A DNA stretch of 64,000 bases. Source: Molossus alvarezi (Eukaryota; Chordata; Mammalia; Chiroptera; Molossidae). The position numbers were made by a program, and so were the translations under genes. The DNA lies in the NCBI GenBank assembly GCA_037176705.1, contig CM073898.1, positions 37,575,488 to 37,639,487 of the forward strand. The letters run 5' to 3'. Under the pieces are notes generated by a model that was not told where the DNA came from, ran no database searches, and saw only the letters and a program-made list of their open reading frames with translations. Positions 8,486 to 20,749 of this stretch are shown in pieces (within the stretch, counting starts at the first letter, position 1; every line of letters begins with the position of its first letter).

Positions 8486-10621
8486 AAAAATTCATTTAGT
8501 AATGAAAGATTTGCTCATTAAGAAAAAATAACATACGAGGGAAAACAGAGCAGTCAGGATGATAGAGTGAACACCTGTATCCCCAGCCCCGAGCTTACTC
8601 ATAAAGTTACAAGTCCATGTACGGCTCCTCTGTTCACTTCACGCCTCCCCCCGAGGCCACCACCAACCCGGATGTGGTGCTTATCATCCCGAGCACTCCT
8701 CCACGCTTCACTTCTCTTACAAGATCCTCTCTTTGCACAGGGAGCACTATCAAGCAGAGATGAAAACAGTCCTAAGGCACAGCCCTCAGACACTGAAAAG
8801 CCTTTGTGCTCTGCAGACCCTCGGCCATTCCTCTCCGGTGAAATGTTCTCACTCTAAGAGCCAGCCTCAGGGTTGAACCATTGAATAAAAGCAACTGAAG
8901 AGTCGCTAAGAGAGGTTAAGCACACCTTCCTTCCTCGGTTTCAACGAAACAAGTCCCCAGAAAGGTAGGGCTGGGGATGGAAGCCGGTCAAGGAGAAGAG
9001 CGAACTGGGCATTGCCTCAAAGCTTGGAAGGGGGCTGGGGGACACATGCAAATGAAAACGTGTGAACAAGCTCACAGTGAATTCACTGGCGAACCAGGAG
9101 GCTGGAGCAGTCGGGGCCTCTCGTGGCCCAGATGCTGTCTCGTTCTCTCTCAGCCACTCAGTCCACGCGAGCTCTTCTTTTGTTCCTCCTAATGCTCTAA
9201 TACGCACGATTGTTTGAAGGCAGCCTGGGACTGGAGACAGACACGTAGATGCAGTTATAGAAGCATAAACAGCTGAAGCATGAAACTAATACGATGAAGA
9301 AAAGTAATAGAAAATCCCCAGAGGCTGGTTTAAACAAACAAACACAAAAGACAACGCTCAAACAGATTCTTTACTGCTGGGGAAATGAGCTGGAAGGACC
9401 GTGGCTGGAGGGAAAGTAGTAATTATTCAGAGCAACAGTGGCTGGGACTGGGGTTCGCTGTGGGAAGCGTACCTTTCCTCCAGGGCCCGGGGCCAGAGCC
9501 AGGAGAGGGCAACCACTGGGCTGTGACAGTCCTCATTCCTTCCCCGCCGTCCCTGGGTGCGGTCAGAAGGAATTTCTAGGACCTGGTTCCAAGTCTGAGA
9601 TCAGATTTGAAACAGAATTCTTGCCACCTTCTGAGATGCCAAAACCCAGCCGGAAACCCCAAGCCTCCGTGAAGTGTCACCTTGAGCTGGCTCCGAGTCA
9701 CATCCTCGGCACCGACCCAGGCTGCCGGCCAGCGCTGCTCACGGCGGGGGGAGGCGTCCTCGCCAGGGCTGAGACAAAGGTCTCAGAAAACACAGGGCAG
9801 AGCACACCATCCTTCCTTCCTGTGGACCCAGAAAAAATTAGACAGAACTCGTATCAGCCGGTGGTTACCTGGCATTCTGGACGAACGCCTAATGTGTGAG
9901 ACCATCAGGCAAAATGGACCCCACAGGCATCTGAAATCATGAGTGATGTGGGGAGGAGGAGTAAACATGAAACAGACGACATCCCTGTGGCTCACTGTGC
10001 TCATTCCAGGAGTCCCTGGGAACCTGGAGCCCAGAGTAACAGGTAAGCAAGTCAATGCTCCCCGTCCAGCCTCCCCCGCAGACACCCCCAAGACCATTCC
10101 TACACGGTTCCCCCAGGACCTGCAGTGCCTTTGGCATCTAAGCTATTTCTTTCCATTGGGCTGGGCTGAGACCTTCCTTTATGTATCAGCTTGGAAGTAA
10201 CAAGGAGTTGATGGAGCAGATCTTGAGAAGGAGAATTATCCTTCAAGGATCTCTCTCGGATGAGGTCACTGTACCGCCCGCCAGCAAAAGGACAGGGGCC
10301 TGAGGAGGATCTGGGTATTTTCCGTTCTTGGGCACATCCCCCAAATGTCCCCATCCCCAGCTTCGGAGGCCTGCCCATTTCTAATCATGACCTTGACTCT
10401 GACCGAGACCTGCTGGGGCTGCACTCAGCCTCTGATTCAACCCTGCCGCCTTCCTGCTAGCTCCTCTCGGTCCAACGCGCCTCTCCTGGAGCTGCAGGAG
10501 TTGACGGCTTTTTCAGAGCGGTCACAGAGGCCTTTGGGTTTCAAAACATGTCACGAGTTGGAAGTTGGTTGTACTAGCCTACGACTGTCCTTTTCAACTT
10601 TGTTTTTAAGACTTACAATGT
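8486..10621. other. Single-copy-looking region, no gene recognised
   Basis: About 2.1 kb, free of obvious young repeats and moderately GC-rich between 9.4 and 10.5 kb. The longest open frame is 9438-9899 (153 codons, + strand); it is rich in P, G and R and shows no known domain, signal peptide or flanking splice pattern. Overlapping frames on the other strand are equally long, so coding is not supported. It could hold a regulatory element or old unrecognised repeats. Confidence 0.4.
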
Positions 10622-10670
10622 CACCCTGGCTGGTTTGGCTCAGCGGTTGGAGCGTCGGCCCTCGGACCAC
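10622..10670 (+). mobile_element. Tailless 5' fragment of SINE A
   Basis: A 49-bp piece of the SINE A head, from CCCTGGCTGG through the A box to 'cggaccac' (near the anticodon-loop position). It has no B box, no CT tract and no A tail. It is flanked by a perfect 13-bp direct repeat, 'agacttacaatgt', at 10609-10621 and 10671-10683. It matches the pattern of 'tailless retropseudogenes' described for truncated tRNA-like RNAs. Confidence 0.85.
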
Positions 10671-10683
10671 AGACTTACAATGT

Positions 10684-11963
10684 GGTTAACACAGGCCACA
10701 GCACTGCACCGTCCTCCTAACGCCACGCCCCGCACAGCCTGAGACCACCTTGCCCTGCACGCACGGCGCTGAACCACCAGTGAAAGAAAGCCTGACCGCA
10801 GCACCGTGGGCGCCAGGGTGATCACCACCTCCCTTACCACGGCAGTGGGATCCTTAGTGCCATCAGCCGCTGAGTAATCCAAAGGAGGGGCTGCTCCCTC
10901 AGGCTTCTGTTCTGCACATTCCCCCCAGCACCTCCCACAGCATCTCCGCCTGCAGCTGCTCCCTTAGTCCTGCCGTTCCTCTGGCATGTAAACTCTGTCT
11001 TCCTGGAGCAGAAACTTAGCCCGGGTTCCCCAGAAGGAGAGCCTGAACCAAGGACATGCAGCTAGAATTGAATCAGAGAGTGAGATCCCAGGGAGCAGCA
11101 GGAAGGAACGAGCTGAGTGGAGCCGGAGGGACTGAGAGCCAGTGCACGGATGCATCACTGAACTGGCCAGTACGAAGTGTGACCGGTCGTTTGATTTGCA
11201 GGACTGTTCCCTGAGAAGCTGGAGAAGTAGCATTTCCAGATTGTCCCACAGGGGGGAGAAAGGTAAAGGTCCACTGGCACGGGTGGGTTGTGAAGGAGTG
11301 GGCATGGGCACCCACCACAGTGTGCAGCTAGAAAACCCTGGGTGGAGAGCAAGGTGCCATCAGGTTGTACCTGAGTGAAGTCACTCGGGGCCCTGCAGAG
11401 CTGGAACGAGAGGAGACTGAGAAAATATGAACAGGTGCACAAGAGGGCTCTGATACAATGGGCTTTTCTAAACTTTGCAAAAAGGCAGCCTAATACCTAA
11501 CAGTTCTCAGCACAGCATCCTAACCTCTGGGCAATGATAAAACCAGAGCCGGAAAGCCACTGAGATAAAGACACACTCAAGTGTTCACCGACACGCAGAA
11601 AAGAACCTGTCTTCTTTTGGGTATACCAGAAGAATGAAAAATATGCATTTTTCACCTTCATGTCAAACATCCCTTTTCATGTGATCACTGCCCCATGATT
11701 AGCATTTACCCAGCCCATCAACAAATATGATTACTTGCGGGCATACCCATAACGACTTTTGGCACATCCCTTATTCACTTTGACACGGCATTAGGTTCTT
11801 CAAGAAAACAAGTTGCCAAGTTAGGATGGTGCTATGATTTGCTGTTATGACTGTGGGAAGGCACCTAAAGGCAAACATAATGGAAGACTAGGGGAACGAA
11901 TGTCGCACAGCGAGTAGTCCAATAATGCGGCCATCTCCACCTCAAGCCACTCTAACATCAGGT
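10684..11963. other. No feature recognised
   Basis: Single-copy-looking sequence. Open frames up to about 115 codons on either strand overlap one another and carry no motif. Confidence 0.4.
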
Positions 11964-12424
11964 ATTGCCTAGACCAGCAGCCGGCAAACAGCAGCTCCCA
12001 GGCTAATCTTGCCACTACCTGTTTTGTAAATAAAGAATTACTGGAACACAGCCATGCTCATTCTTTTTTTTTTTTTAATCCTCACTCGAGGATATTTTTC
12101 CATTTTATTTTCAGATAGAGTGGGAGGGAGGAGTAGAGAGAAAGACACCAGTGTGAGAGAGACACATCGACTGGTTGCCTCTGCATGACCCTGACAAGGG
12201 CAGGGGACAGAATCACAACAGAGAAACGTGCCCTTGCCTGGAATCAAACCCATGACTATTTAGTCTGCAGGCTGATGCTCTAACCGCTGAGCGGACTTCG
12301 GGGCTGGGTCATTCTTTCAGCATGTCTGTGGCTGTTTTCCTCACTACAGAGCGCTCATGGCCCATAAAGGCCAAAACACCTACCAACTGGCCCTTTACAA
12401 GAACAGTGTGCCAACCTCTGGCCC
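11964..12424. mobile_element. Nonautonomous hAT-like element, split by a SINE
   Basis: The left part has 'cagcagccggcaaac' and 'ttttgtaaataaagaattac' followed by 'ggaacacagccatgctca'. The right part (from about 12309) has 'catgtctgtggctgttttcc', 'atggcccataaaggcc', 'ctggccctttacaagaac' and 'gtgtgccaacctctg'. These are the landmarks of a widespread mammalian hAT-type repeat with 'tggaacacagccac' and 'ggccctttacagaaaaagtt'. A second copy is at 30896-31178. Confidence 0.6.
12067..12308 (-). mobile_element. VES-like SINE, type C
   Basis: Reverse orientation: T-rich tail, hairpin 'atcctcactcgaggat', 'agatagagtgggagggag', 'gacacatcgactggttgcc', B-box complement and 'ctctaaccgctgagc'. TSD 'tcattcttt' lies at 12058-12066 and 12309-12317, inside the hAT-like element. 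Confidence 0.85.
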
Positions 12425-15211
12425 AGACTGAAGACCCTGCCTGAGCTTTCTCTTTCAGGCCAGGCTGGTAGCTGACCCCTCAGCCAAGAATGACAACATT
12501 CCACTTCCTAATCACCGTGTCTGTGTCAAAACTGAGCTATGTCTTTCCCCGTCTGTCATGATTAATCCAGAAGCTGTAACACACGATTGCAGAAACTCGA
12601 GATTTGTGGGGTGACAGCGAACCAACGAGGAGACATGTGGCTTCTCCTCCGCACACCATTCTCAGGTTCTTCCACCCGAACTCCTGTTTAAAAAGCGACT
12701 CCGCACACCCAGCCCTGACCGATTCAGGCCGCAGCCAGGCAATTCCAGGAACTGTGATGACGTGCAGTAGGTGCTGGGGAGGAAAAAGAACTCTCTTTTT
12801 AACAGGCTAAGTAACCGTTTTCCCGCTGCATCTGACCAAAGTTACAAGACCTGCATGTTTATCACCCTCTCTGAAGGGGAGCCCAATTCTAACTTCCTCG
12901 CTGGATGTAACTTAGGTGCTCTGATGGATAAACCAACCCCTTCAAGGCACCAGGGGCCCATCTCACAGTGCTTCTCAGGAAGTAATGTTCTGCTATATTC
13001 TTATGTGATCCCAGTCAACTTCTACAAGAAAAAAAGCAAGGTAACCAAAAACATGCCTTTTGGCAAAGAACAAAATATAAGGGAATGCAATTCTGCCAAA
13101 TGACAAAAATCTCAGAATTTTAATTTGTTGATTCATAGATGGTTATAATGAATCTCAGAACTGACTAAACTATAACGAAAACACAGAATTCGACCATTTT
13201 GCATATTCAGCTGCATCATGAGCCAAATCTCAGCCCTGAACCCGACAACAGAGGGAAAAACCCTCAGCCATCACCTGTAGCCCGTAGCTCACGTAGGGCA
13301 GGTAATGGCATTCTTACTGGTTTCCCTGCTCCCCGTGTTCTTTCTCCCCAGTGCCACGCACATTTCAACCACGCTGTGTTTCTGCAACATACACCAGACA
13401 ATTGTAGTTCCCCTCCTTTAACTGTTTGCAGTAATTCCCTTGCTATCTGTGCAGACAGTCCAAGCTCCTCAGCAAATGGGGCTCTTCACAGCGAGACCCA
13501 AATGTAAAGATCTCAGCCTCGTCTCTACTGTTTCAAGTGTGGCTTCTGCCCTGGGCGGAGGTCACACTCTTCTTTGCATGTCCACAGACATGGTCAATAC
13601 ACATTCCTGGGCACCAAACCACACAGCTAGCTCTCCAAGCACAAAGCACGGAGGGAAGCCTCATGTCGTGAGGGGACTGTTTGAAGCTATCAGGAGGTCT
13701 CATTTCTCAGGCAGTCCTCCAAAGCCCTAGCGGGACACACCAAGGAAGCAAGCCTGGTGCTGCTGCTAGAACACACACCATCCTTCAAGTGACCGTCTGT
13801 CCTGCTGTGTCTGACAGGGCCCTCCTTCACCTATGCTATGTCCACTGACTTCCCTTGAGGACATGGTATGATGGGTCTTAGTCTTGGTCCATCTTCACCT
13901 CTCTCCAGGCAGATAGACAGGTAGACAGGTAGATACATACATACACATAAACAGACATCTCACCCAGTCAGGCAGCTGAGAGGTCCAGCGGACCTGCAGG
14001 GTATGAAACAAAATTCATGTATGCATTCAACAAACATTTAAAGCACTATGTTCCAGAACCCGGGCCAACGAGCGTAGGAGCCTTCACTTCTACACAGGCA
14101 CTGCCGATGGGCACAGTGAATGAATTCTTGCTCTCAGGAAGTTCCAAGTCCTCAGATTACAAGTCCTTGCCTAAATGTTCAATGTTTGTGCTATTTCCCC
14201 AGTTTTCCTACATGTCCTCAGAGCTTCGGGGCAAGACGTCACATAGCCAGTGTCTCGGGATCTCCAGGCCTAGTCTAAGAGGAAGAAGGCTCACGGGGCT
14301 GTGAGCTCCAGGAGGCAGGTTCCAGCAGCCACAGCAACGAGAACAGAGCCACAGGCAAGTATAATCAAAGTGACGGTAATATTGTCCAACTTCCAGCCCA
14401 CAAATGCTATCCTGCTGTTTATCTCAGGAGCAATGCAGTGAGGACCATGCACCGGGTTCTCAAAGTGGCTCCTCCTTTCAGAGGTTGAGAAAATAGGGCA
14501 CATGGCTGGAGCTCATAAGGAGAAAAGCCACCTGCTTACCTTATGTGTGCTGGCCATGCCACTTAGCCTATAAATAAGTGCAACTTGTTCTCTAGACAAG
14601 TCCCCGCAATCTTTCATCCCCTCCTGGAGTTCTTCACCAGCTAACTGCACACCCTGCCCCTAACCCTGCTTCCTAAATACCTTTGGATCATGCGTTCTCC
14701 TTACCCAGAGCCTTTAAAGGCCACCCCACTGCCTTCATCCCAGATGCCTCACCCCAGCACCCAGGCCTTCTTCATAACCCAAACATCTCCGTGCTTCTCA
14801 GACTGGTACTCCCACTATTACCTCCCACTATCATCTAACGATCTGTGTCCATTCCCATCAAGAGCCTTTTAAAGCGCCCCTTTCTTTCCACTCATCAACC
14901 TTCTAAATCACTCAACACCTACCCCAAGTACCACTGCCAAGGGGCCTTCCCTAGGCACCCCTACCAACACACAGTGATCTCTTCCTGGCAGCACCAGCGT
15001 TGCCCTCGGTGCCTCTCACCAAGACTATCCTGCTAGTCTGCTTCCCGTGTAACTGTCTGATCTCCAAAGTGAAATGCAAGCTCCTTCTGAATTCAGGAAC
15101 CGTGTGGTCTTCTCACTGGTACACTCACATCTGCAGCGATGCCCTGTGAGAAAGGGGGAGACCTGCATCTCTCGTAGACACAAGACTGAAAAACCCAGGC
15201 TGTCCCTGCTA
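12425..15211. other. Mostly single-copy sequence, no gene recognised
   Basis: No exon or RNA gene can be supported. 14015-14060 has a faint 'attcaacaaacatttaaagc' phrase typical of old repeats. 14690-15110 is C/T-rich with 'atgcaagctccttctgaatt', faintly like a LINE2 3' region. Open frames of about 100 codons around 12771-13103 and 13199-13730 show no motif. Confidence 0.4.
13905..13962 (+). repeat. Degenerate tetranucleotide repeat (AGAY/ACAT)n
   Basis: Short imperfect array of 'gatagacaggtagacagg', then 'tagatacatacatacacata'. A low-complexity microsatellite, too decayed for length polymorphism to be assumed. Confidence 0.7.
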
Positions 15212-15224
15212 AAGAAAAATAGAG

Positions 15225-15474
15225 CCCTGGCCGGTTTGCCTCAGCGGTTAGAGTGTCAGCCTGCGGTCCGGAGAGACCCGGGTTCGGTTCCCGCTAAGGG
15301 CACATACTTCGGTTGCAGTTTGTCCCCAGCCCTGGTTGGTCGTGCGGGTGGCAGCCACTCGATGTGTCCCTTTCACGTCGATGTTTCTCTCTCTCTCTCT
15401 CCCCCTCCCTCCCACTCTATCTGAACAAAAATGGAAAAAAATGTTCTTGGGTGAGGATAAAAAAAAATTAAATT
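15225..15474 (+). mobile_element. VES-like SINE, type A
   Basis: Starts with CCCTGGCCGG, has the A box (one change) and B box GGTTCGGTTCC, a CT tract, the 3' hairpin region 'gttcttgggtgagga' and an A-rich tail. TSD 'aagaaaaatagag' at 15212-15224 and 15475-15487. Confidence 0.93.
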
Positions 15475-15489
15475 AAGAAAAATAGAGAC

Positions 15490-15966
15490 AGAGGGGTCGG
15501 AGTCCACAGAGCTTCCCTTGGACAACCCTGAGGTTACTTCTCAGGATTCCAGACTCAGCCTAGCCAGAGGGCAAGTTCCTCCTAACGCCAAGTTCCTCCT
15601 AACGGTCCACATGGCACAGAGCTCGGGCGTTGGGATGCACTCCTTAATTCTGGATTCTTTCCGCCCGGTGAAGTCGGGCTTCTCGCTGAAATCTAAGTAA
15701 GAGGGGAGATGCAGGCTAAAAGAAGCATGCTGAATTAAGTGTGATTTCCCTCTGCATTAGTGGCATGGCTCCCACCTCACCCCCACACTACTTTACTGGA
15801 ACTCCACAGCACCTGACCCTTGTCACAGAAGACAGCTCTACAGGATCTTCTCCTTTAATGAAAAAAAGAATTAACCTCTGCACATCAACTACAAATTTCC
15901 CAAAGCCTATACCCTGATTATGCCTAAATGCCATGAATTATTCATGCTTTCTCAAGTAAAAGAGAT
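15490..15966. other. No feature recognised
   Basis: Single-copy-looking sequence between two SINEs. A direct repeat 'agttcctcctaacg' occurs twice at about 15569-15605, probably a small local duplication. Confidence 0.4.
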
Positions 15967-15973
15967 CAGATTT

Positions 15974-16182
15974 CTTTTTTATGTTTTTATTGATTTTTTT
16001 AGAGAGAGACAAAGGGAGAGAGATAGAAACATTGATGTGAGAAACAGATCAGCCGCCTCCTGCATGCCCCTCACTGGGCAGCCCACAACCCGGGCATGTG
16101 CCCCGACCGGGAATCAAACTGGGACCTCCTATCAGGACCTCTCAGTCCATGGGATGGTGCTCTGTCCACTGAGCCAGCTGGG
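15974..16182 (-). mobile_element. VES-like SINE, type B
   Basis: Reverse orientation, with 'tttttattgattttttt' tail complement, 'gaaacattgatgtgagaaac', 'gccgcctcctgcatgcccc', B-box complement and 'actgagccagctgggc'. Short TSD 'cagattt' at 15967-15973 and 16183-16189. Confidence 0.88.
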
Positions 16183-16189
16183 CAGATTT

Positions 16190-17350
16190 AATTATGTTCT
16201 GAAGGAGCATCTTCCCCAGAATTAAATGGAAAATATCATTTGTCTATTGAGCTGTTTTAAGAATAGATTATCATGGACTTTCTACAGAACTGTATATGCT
16301 AAAAAACAAGAGGTTCACTGGATCAACGTCAGGGAAATAAACATGAAACCAGAGAATCTTTCCCATGTCTAAGTCGAGTCTGTTTCTATTAAACCCAGGA
16401 GAGAGCGACACCAATACCAACACACACAAATCCTAATAAATTAGCTGCACCCAATTATTAAGAAGGCAGCCTTAGGTCATAAAAATGATTTTGTGAAATT
16501 GATCTTAAATGAAAAATGTGTAATTACACTTAAAGCAGTCACAGGCTGCTAGTCAGTGAAAAACTTGTATTTCCTGTGGAGTGGTACCACTTTCTGTGCA
16601 TATAAAATTACTTGGACTGGTAGAACTTATATTACAATCGGAAGTGGTTCAAGAGACAGAAACATTTTCCGATATACTTTTCTAACTGATCCCACAGTCT
16701 GGCTGGCTATGCACCCAATGTGCATGTTTTAATTTTATAGCCTTTGGCCAAAAGCCACGTGTTCAGAATTCTAAACAAAAATGTCACAATACTTTTTAAA
16801 GCCATGAATGCATGTTTTTCTATATGCCTTGTGTTATTCTTCCTTTAATATCTGTAAGATCTTGGACTGCCAACTTCCACAACTATTTCCCACATGATTA
16901 AAGTCCACCTGTCTTGTGCTTCTGGAATAAACCACCTGACTCAACCCTCATCTCAGGGTCTGCTCCTGGAAGAGCCCAAACTAGTTCACTGCACAACATC
17001 TATTGTTTAATAAACAACAAAATAATAATAATAATAAAAGAAAATGACATTTCCATGTAAGAAAAAGATCTATTTTTTAGTAAAAGCAGAAATAACCTAG
17101 GGGGAAAGGATGCGTACGGATGAAAAGTCATGGGATCCTCGATCCACCCCTTGCGTCAGCATCCACATCCCATCCATCATCATCTTCTGTAGGTCCCATC
17201 TCCAAATTTATGACAAAACCACACACTCCTTTCCACAGCCACTGTTGACAGCCTGGTCCAAGCCACCATGGTACCAACTTCTTTTAAGGGTGGGGGAGAC
17301 TTAATTTTTTTTATTATGATGGTATTCAAATACGTTGTACAAGCATGAAA
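16190..17350. other. No gene recognised; contains a short (AAT)n run
   Basis: AT-rich sequence. A TAA/AAT run of about six units lies at 17019-17037. No exon or repeat family was identified. Confidence 0.4.
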
Positions 17351-17367
17351 CTAGACACAAACTCTTT

Positions 17368-17616
17368 TTTTTTTTTTTTATCCTCACCTGAGAACATTTT
17401 TCCATTTTTTGTTCAGATAGAGTGGGAGGGAGAGAGAGGAAGAGACAGAAAGAGAAACATCGACGTGAAAGGGACACATCGAGTGGCTGCCTCCCGCACG
17501 ACCCAACCAGGGCCAGGGACAAACTGCAACCAAGGTACGTGCCCTTAGTGGGAACTGAACCCGGGTCTCTCTGGACCGCAGGTCGACACTCTACCGCTGA
17601 GCCAAACCAGCCAGGG
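17368..17616 (-). mobile_element. VES-like SINE, type A
   Basis: Reverse orientation: poly-T, hairpin complement 'tcctcacctgagaaca', 'gatagagtgggagggag', 'aaacatcgacgtgaaaggg', B-box complement 'ggaactgaaccc', and 'gctgagccaaaccagccagg'. A 17-bp TSD 'ctagacacaaactcttt' at 17351-17367 and 17617-17633 is perfect. Confidence 0.95.
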
Positions 17617-17764
17617 CTAGACACAAACTCTTTATGCTTATAGTCCTAAAATTTTAAACCAAAATGCATTTTCAAATTAAATAAAAACTGCTCAACTAAT
17701 AAAGTTCAACATAACATTTTTTTGCCACAATTTGCCACTTGCGGCATGAATATGCTACTGACTG

Positions 17765-18010
17765 CTTCGATGCACATTATTTTATTGAATTGATTGGGGT
17801 GACACTGGTTAATGAAACCATACAGGTTGCAAGTGTACAACTCAATAACACATCATCTGCACACTGCATCATGTGTTCACTGCCCAAAGTAGTCTCTTTC
17901 TGTCCCCATTCATCCCACTTGGCCCTCTTTCACCTTCCCACACCCCTTTCCCTCTGGCTATCACCATACTGTTGTCTGTCTACCTGCTTTCTGTTTGTTT
18001 GTGCTTCATC
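17765..18010 (-). repeat. L1 3' UTR (L1MA-like)
   Basis: The + strand reads 'ttattttattgaattgattg', 'gggtgacactggttaatg', 'caagtgtacaactcaataac', 'acatcatctgcacac', 'gtgttcactgcccaaagtag'. This is the complement of the L1MA-type 3' end that appears in forward sense at 26640-26735. Confidence 0.7.
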
Positions 18011-18039
18011 CCTTCTTGATGGGCCTTTTTCCAATTCAT

Positions 18040-18400
18040 TTTCCCCAAAACAGACTGAGAGATCCTTTCAAAAATGTAATCAGATCACATTCCTGCTCTG
18101 CTTCAGACCTTTCAGAGGCTTCCCATCACCCTTAAAATAAAACCCAAACTCGCCTGTGGCCTTCCAGGCCTTGACTGATCTGGCCTCCGGCCCCCTACTC
18201 AACCTCATCTTTTTCCATGGTTGCCCTCCTCAGGGTGGGCATCACACTGGTCTCCTTTCCATTCCTGAAGGTGTGCTACCTCCAGAGCTTTGTGCCTACT
18301 GTTTCTTTCCTCTGGAATGTTCTTCACCTGACTCGGGACAGCTCAGGGACTCATTTATTTCCTGTAGAATAATTACTTTATTAATCCGTTTACTGTTGTG
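18040..18400. repeat. LINE2-like fragment
   Basis: Phrases such as 'cagaggcttcccatcaccct', 'taaaataaaacccaaactc', 'ccaggccttgactgatctgg' and 'cctctggaatgttcttcacc' are characteristic of the old mammalian L2 3' region. The gene frames are decayed. Confidence 0.55.
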
Positions 18401-18409
18401 GTCTGGTTT

Positions 18410-19685
18410 AGCCTTCAGTGAATACAAAAGTATTAAGTAAATGAAATAACATATTTAAGAAATTGTAAATTCATGAAACACTTGCATAAATAAGCAAATA
18501 GCTTAAGGGAAGTTTAGAATTAAGCTTACAATTATTTGCCAAAATAGAACTAACCCCTTCCAGGGCTACAATTTCTACTTTTCAATTACACTACAAATTA
18601 TAATGTGTTAGCAACTTTTTGTTTCTTATTTGCTTAAAGACACTACTAAAGAAGAAATTCACGCTACTAACACAAAAAAAAATGCAATTTTTTGGCCTTT
18701 TTTATATTGAGCATTTCAAAATATAAATTTACACATTAATTTCACCAGCAATAGCCATTTCAAAAGCTGATCTGTCTTATTTTTCGGTCATCCTTTGGTA
18801 ATTTTCTATGACTTACCTGAAAGAGTCCCATTAGGTAAATATTAGACATTATTTCCAATATTAAAGGATGAAATCAAGTAGTGTATCCACAACACCCGCA
18901 ACTAATCATACCTAGGTTTACAATACTTAGAAATTAAGGAGGTACAACAAAGAAGTATAAAATAGAGTTGCACCCACACTAAATCTTCCAATCCATTCTT
19001 GAGACAACACCGAGACAGGAAGATGCTGGATGAAAGAAAGAACGGGGACTCCAAAGGAGAAGTGACCCTGGAGGGACTGAGGTCAGGGCAGCCTTGAAGT
19101 TGTGCTTTGTAGACTGAGAAGACCTCAGGTAGAAGAGGAGAGCAGGAAAACGTTCCAAAGAGGGGAGATGGGGTGACCACAGGCACTAAACAGAGAGTAG
19201 TGAGTAGCTCAGTTTAACTCAGCTCAGTAACTGGAGAGAAATAGGAAGTCAAGAGGAGCTCAAGGGTAGTTTTGGATGAAAAGTCAGATTTAGATGGTAG
19301 CAGCTTCCCATGCTTTAGCCCTACAATACTGAAGGATTATGGAGGATTTGGGCAAAAGAACAAATTAATAATAGATAAATGCTTCCATATTGAGAAACTG
19401 GGCATGTGAAGACCTACATTTATATAGTGGAAGAATATTTCTTTTTAAATCAGTTCTCAGAAGAAATATATACCCTTTAACTTTTGTATCAACTATACCC
19501 TAGTCTAGCACACTCTTTACAAAATCTTTGGGAAAATAAGACTTTCAGAAAACTTGCTTAAGGCTGTGTTCAGAATGAAACAAGTGTCCCAGAGAAAATT
19601 GTAATTATGTTATGAAATAATGACCATATATGATTGAGTTCTCAAATAAACATGCATACATATATGCTTCACATTTATCTAACAC
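18410..19685. other. AT-rich sequence, no feature recognised
   Basis: Nothing beyond low-complexity A/T runs could be identified. Confidence 0.4.
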
Positions 19686-20461
19686 TTAATTTTTCCATTT
19701 GCATGAAATACTTTTGTCCCCTTTATATTTAATCTGTGAGTGTCTTTCAATCTGAGTGGGTCTCTTGTAGACAGCATATATATGCATCTTGCTTTTTTTT
19801 TTTATTCAGCTACCCTATGCTTTTGTACTAGAGCATTTAATCCATTTACATTTAATGTGATTATTGATAGGTACATAGTTATTGCCATTTTACTATTCAT
19901 ATTTATGTTGCTTTTTTTTCTTTTCTTTTTTCTTCTTCTAGAAGTCCCTTTAATATTTCTTGTAATACTGGTTTGGTGGTTGTGAACCCCTGTAGCTCTT
20001 TCTTGTCTGGGAAATTCTTTATTTCACCTTTAATTTTAAATGATAGCCTTTCTGGGTAGAGCAGTCTTGGTAGTTGGCCCTTGCTTTTTATCACTTTGAA
20101 TATTTTGTGCCAATTCCTTCCAGCCCAAAATGTTTCTGTTGAAAATCAGCTGACAGTCTTATGGGAGCTCCCTTTTAGGTAACTCTTTCTCTTGCTGTTT
20201 TTAAGATTCCCTCTTTGTCTTTAACCTTTGCCATCTTAATTATGATGTGTCTTGGTGAGGGCCTCTTCAGGTGTATCTTGTTTGGGACTCTTTGTGCTTC
20301 TAGAACTTGTGTGTCTTTTTCCTTCACCAAGTTGAGGAAGTTGTCAGTCATTTCTTCAAATAAGCTCTCAATCCCTTGCTCTTCTCTCTTCTCATTTGGA
20401 CCCCTATAATGTTGATGTTGATATGCTTGATGTTGTCCCAGCGGTCCCTTAAATTATCCTT

Positions 20462-20729
20462 ATATTTTTGTTGTTGTTAATCCTCACCCAAGAATATTTT
20501 TCCATTGATTTTTTTTAGTGTGGAAGGAAGGGAAGAAGGGGGTGGGGGAAGAGAGGGAGAAAGACATCAATGTGAGAAAGACACATCGATTGGTTGCCTT
20601 CTGCATGCACACCAACCAGGGCCAGGGATTGAACCTGCAACCCAGGTATGTGCCTTTGACCAGGAATCAAACCCATGACCCTTCAGTGTGCAGGCCAACA
20701 CTCTAATCACTGAACCACACTAGCCAGGG
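20462..20729 (-). mobile_element. VES-like SINE, type C
   Basis: Reverse orientation with hairpin complement 'atcctcacccaagaat', 'gacacatcgattggttgcc', the two B-box-like complements and 'actgaaccacactagccagg'. TSD 'ttatcctt' at 20454-20461 and 20730-20737. It lies inside old L1 ORF1. Confidence 0.85.
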
Positions 20730-20749
20730 TTATCCTTTTTTAATTCTTT

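Noticed and set aside
9438..9899. A 153-codon open frame in single-copy-looking DNA
   Set aside because: No domain, splice signals or start context stand out, comparable frames overlap on the opposite strand, and composition follows local GC content.
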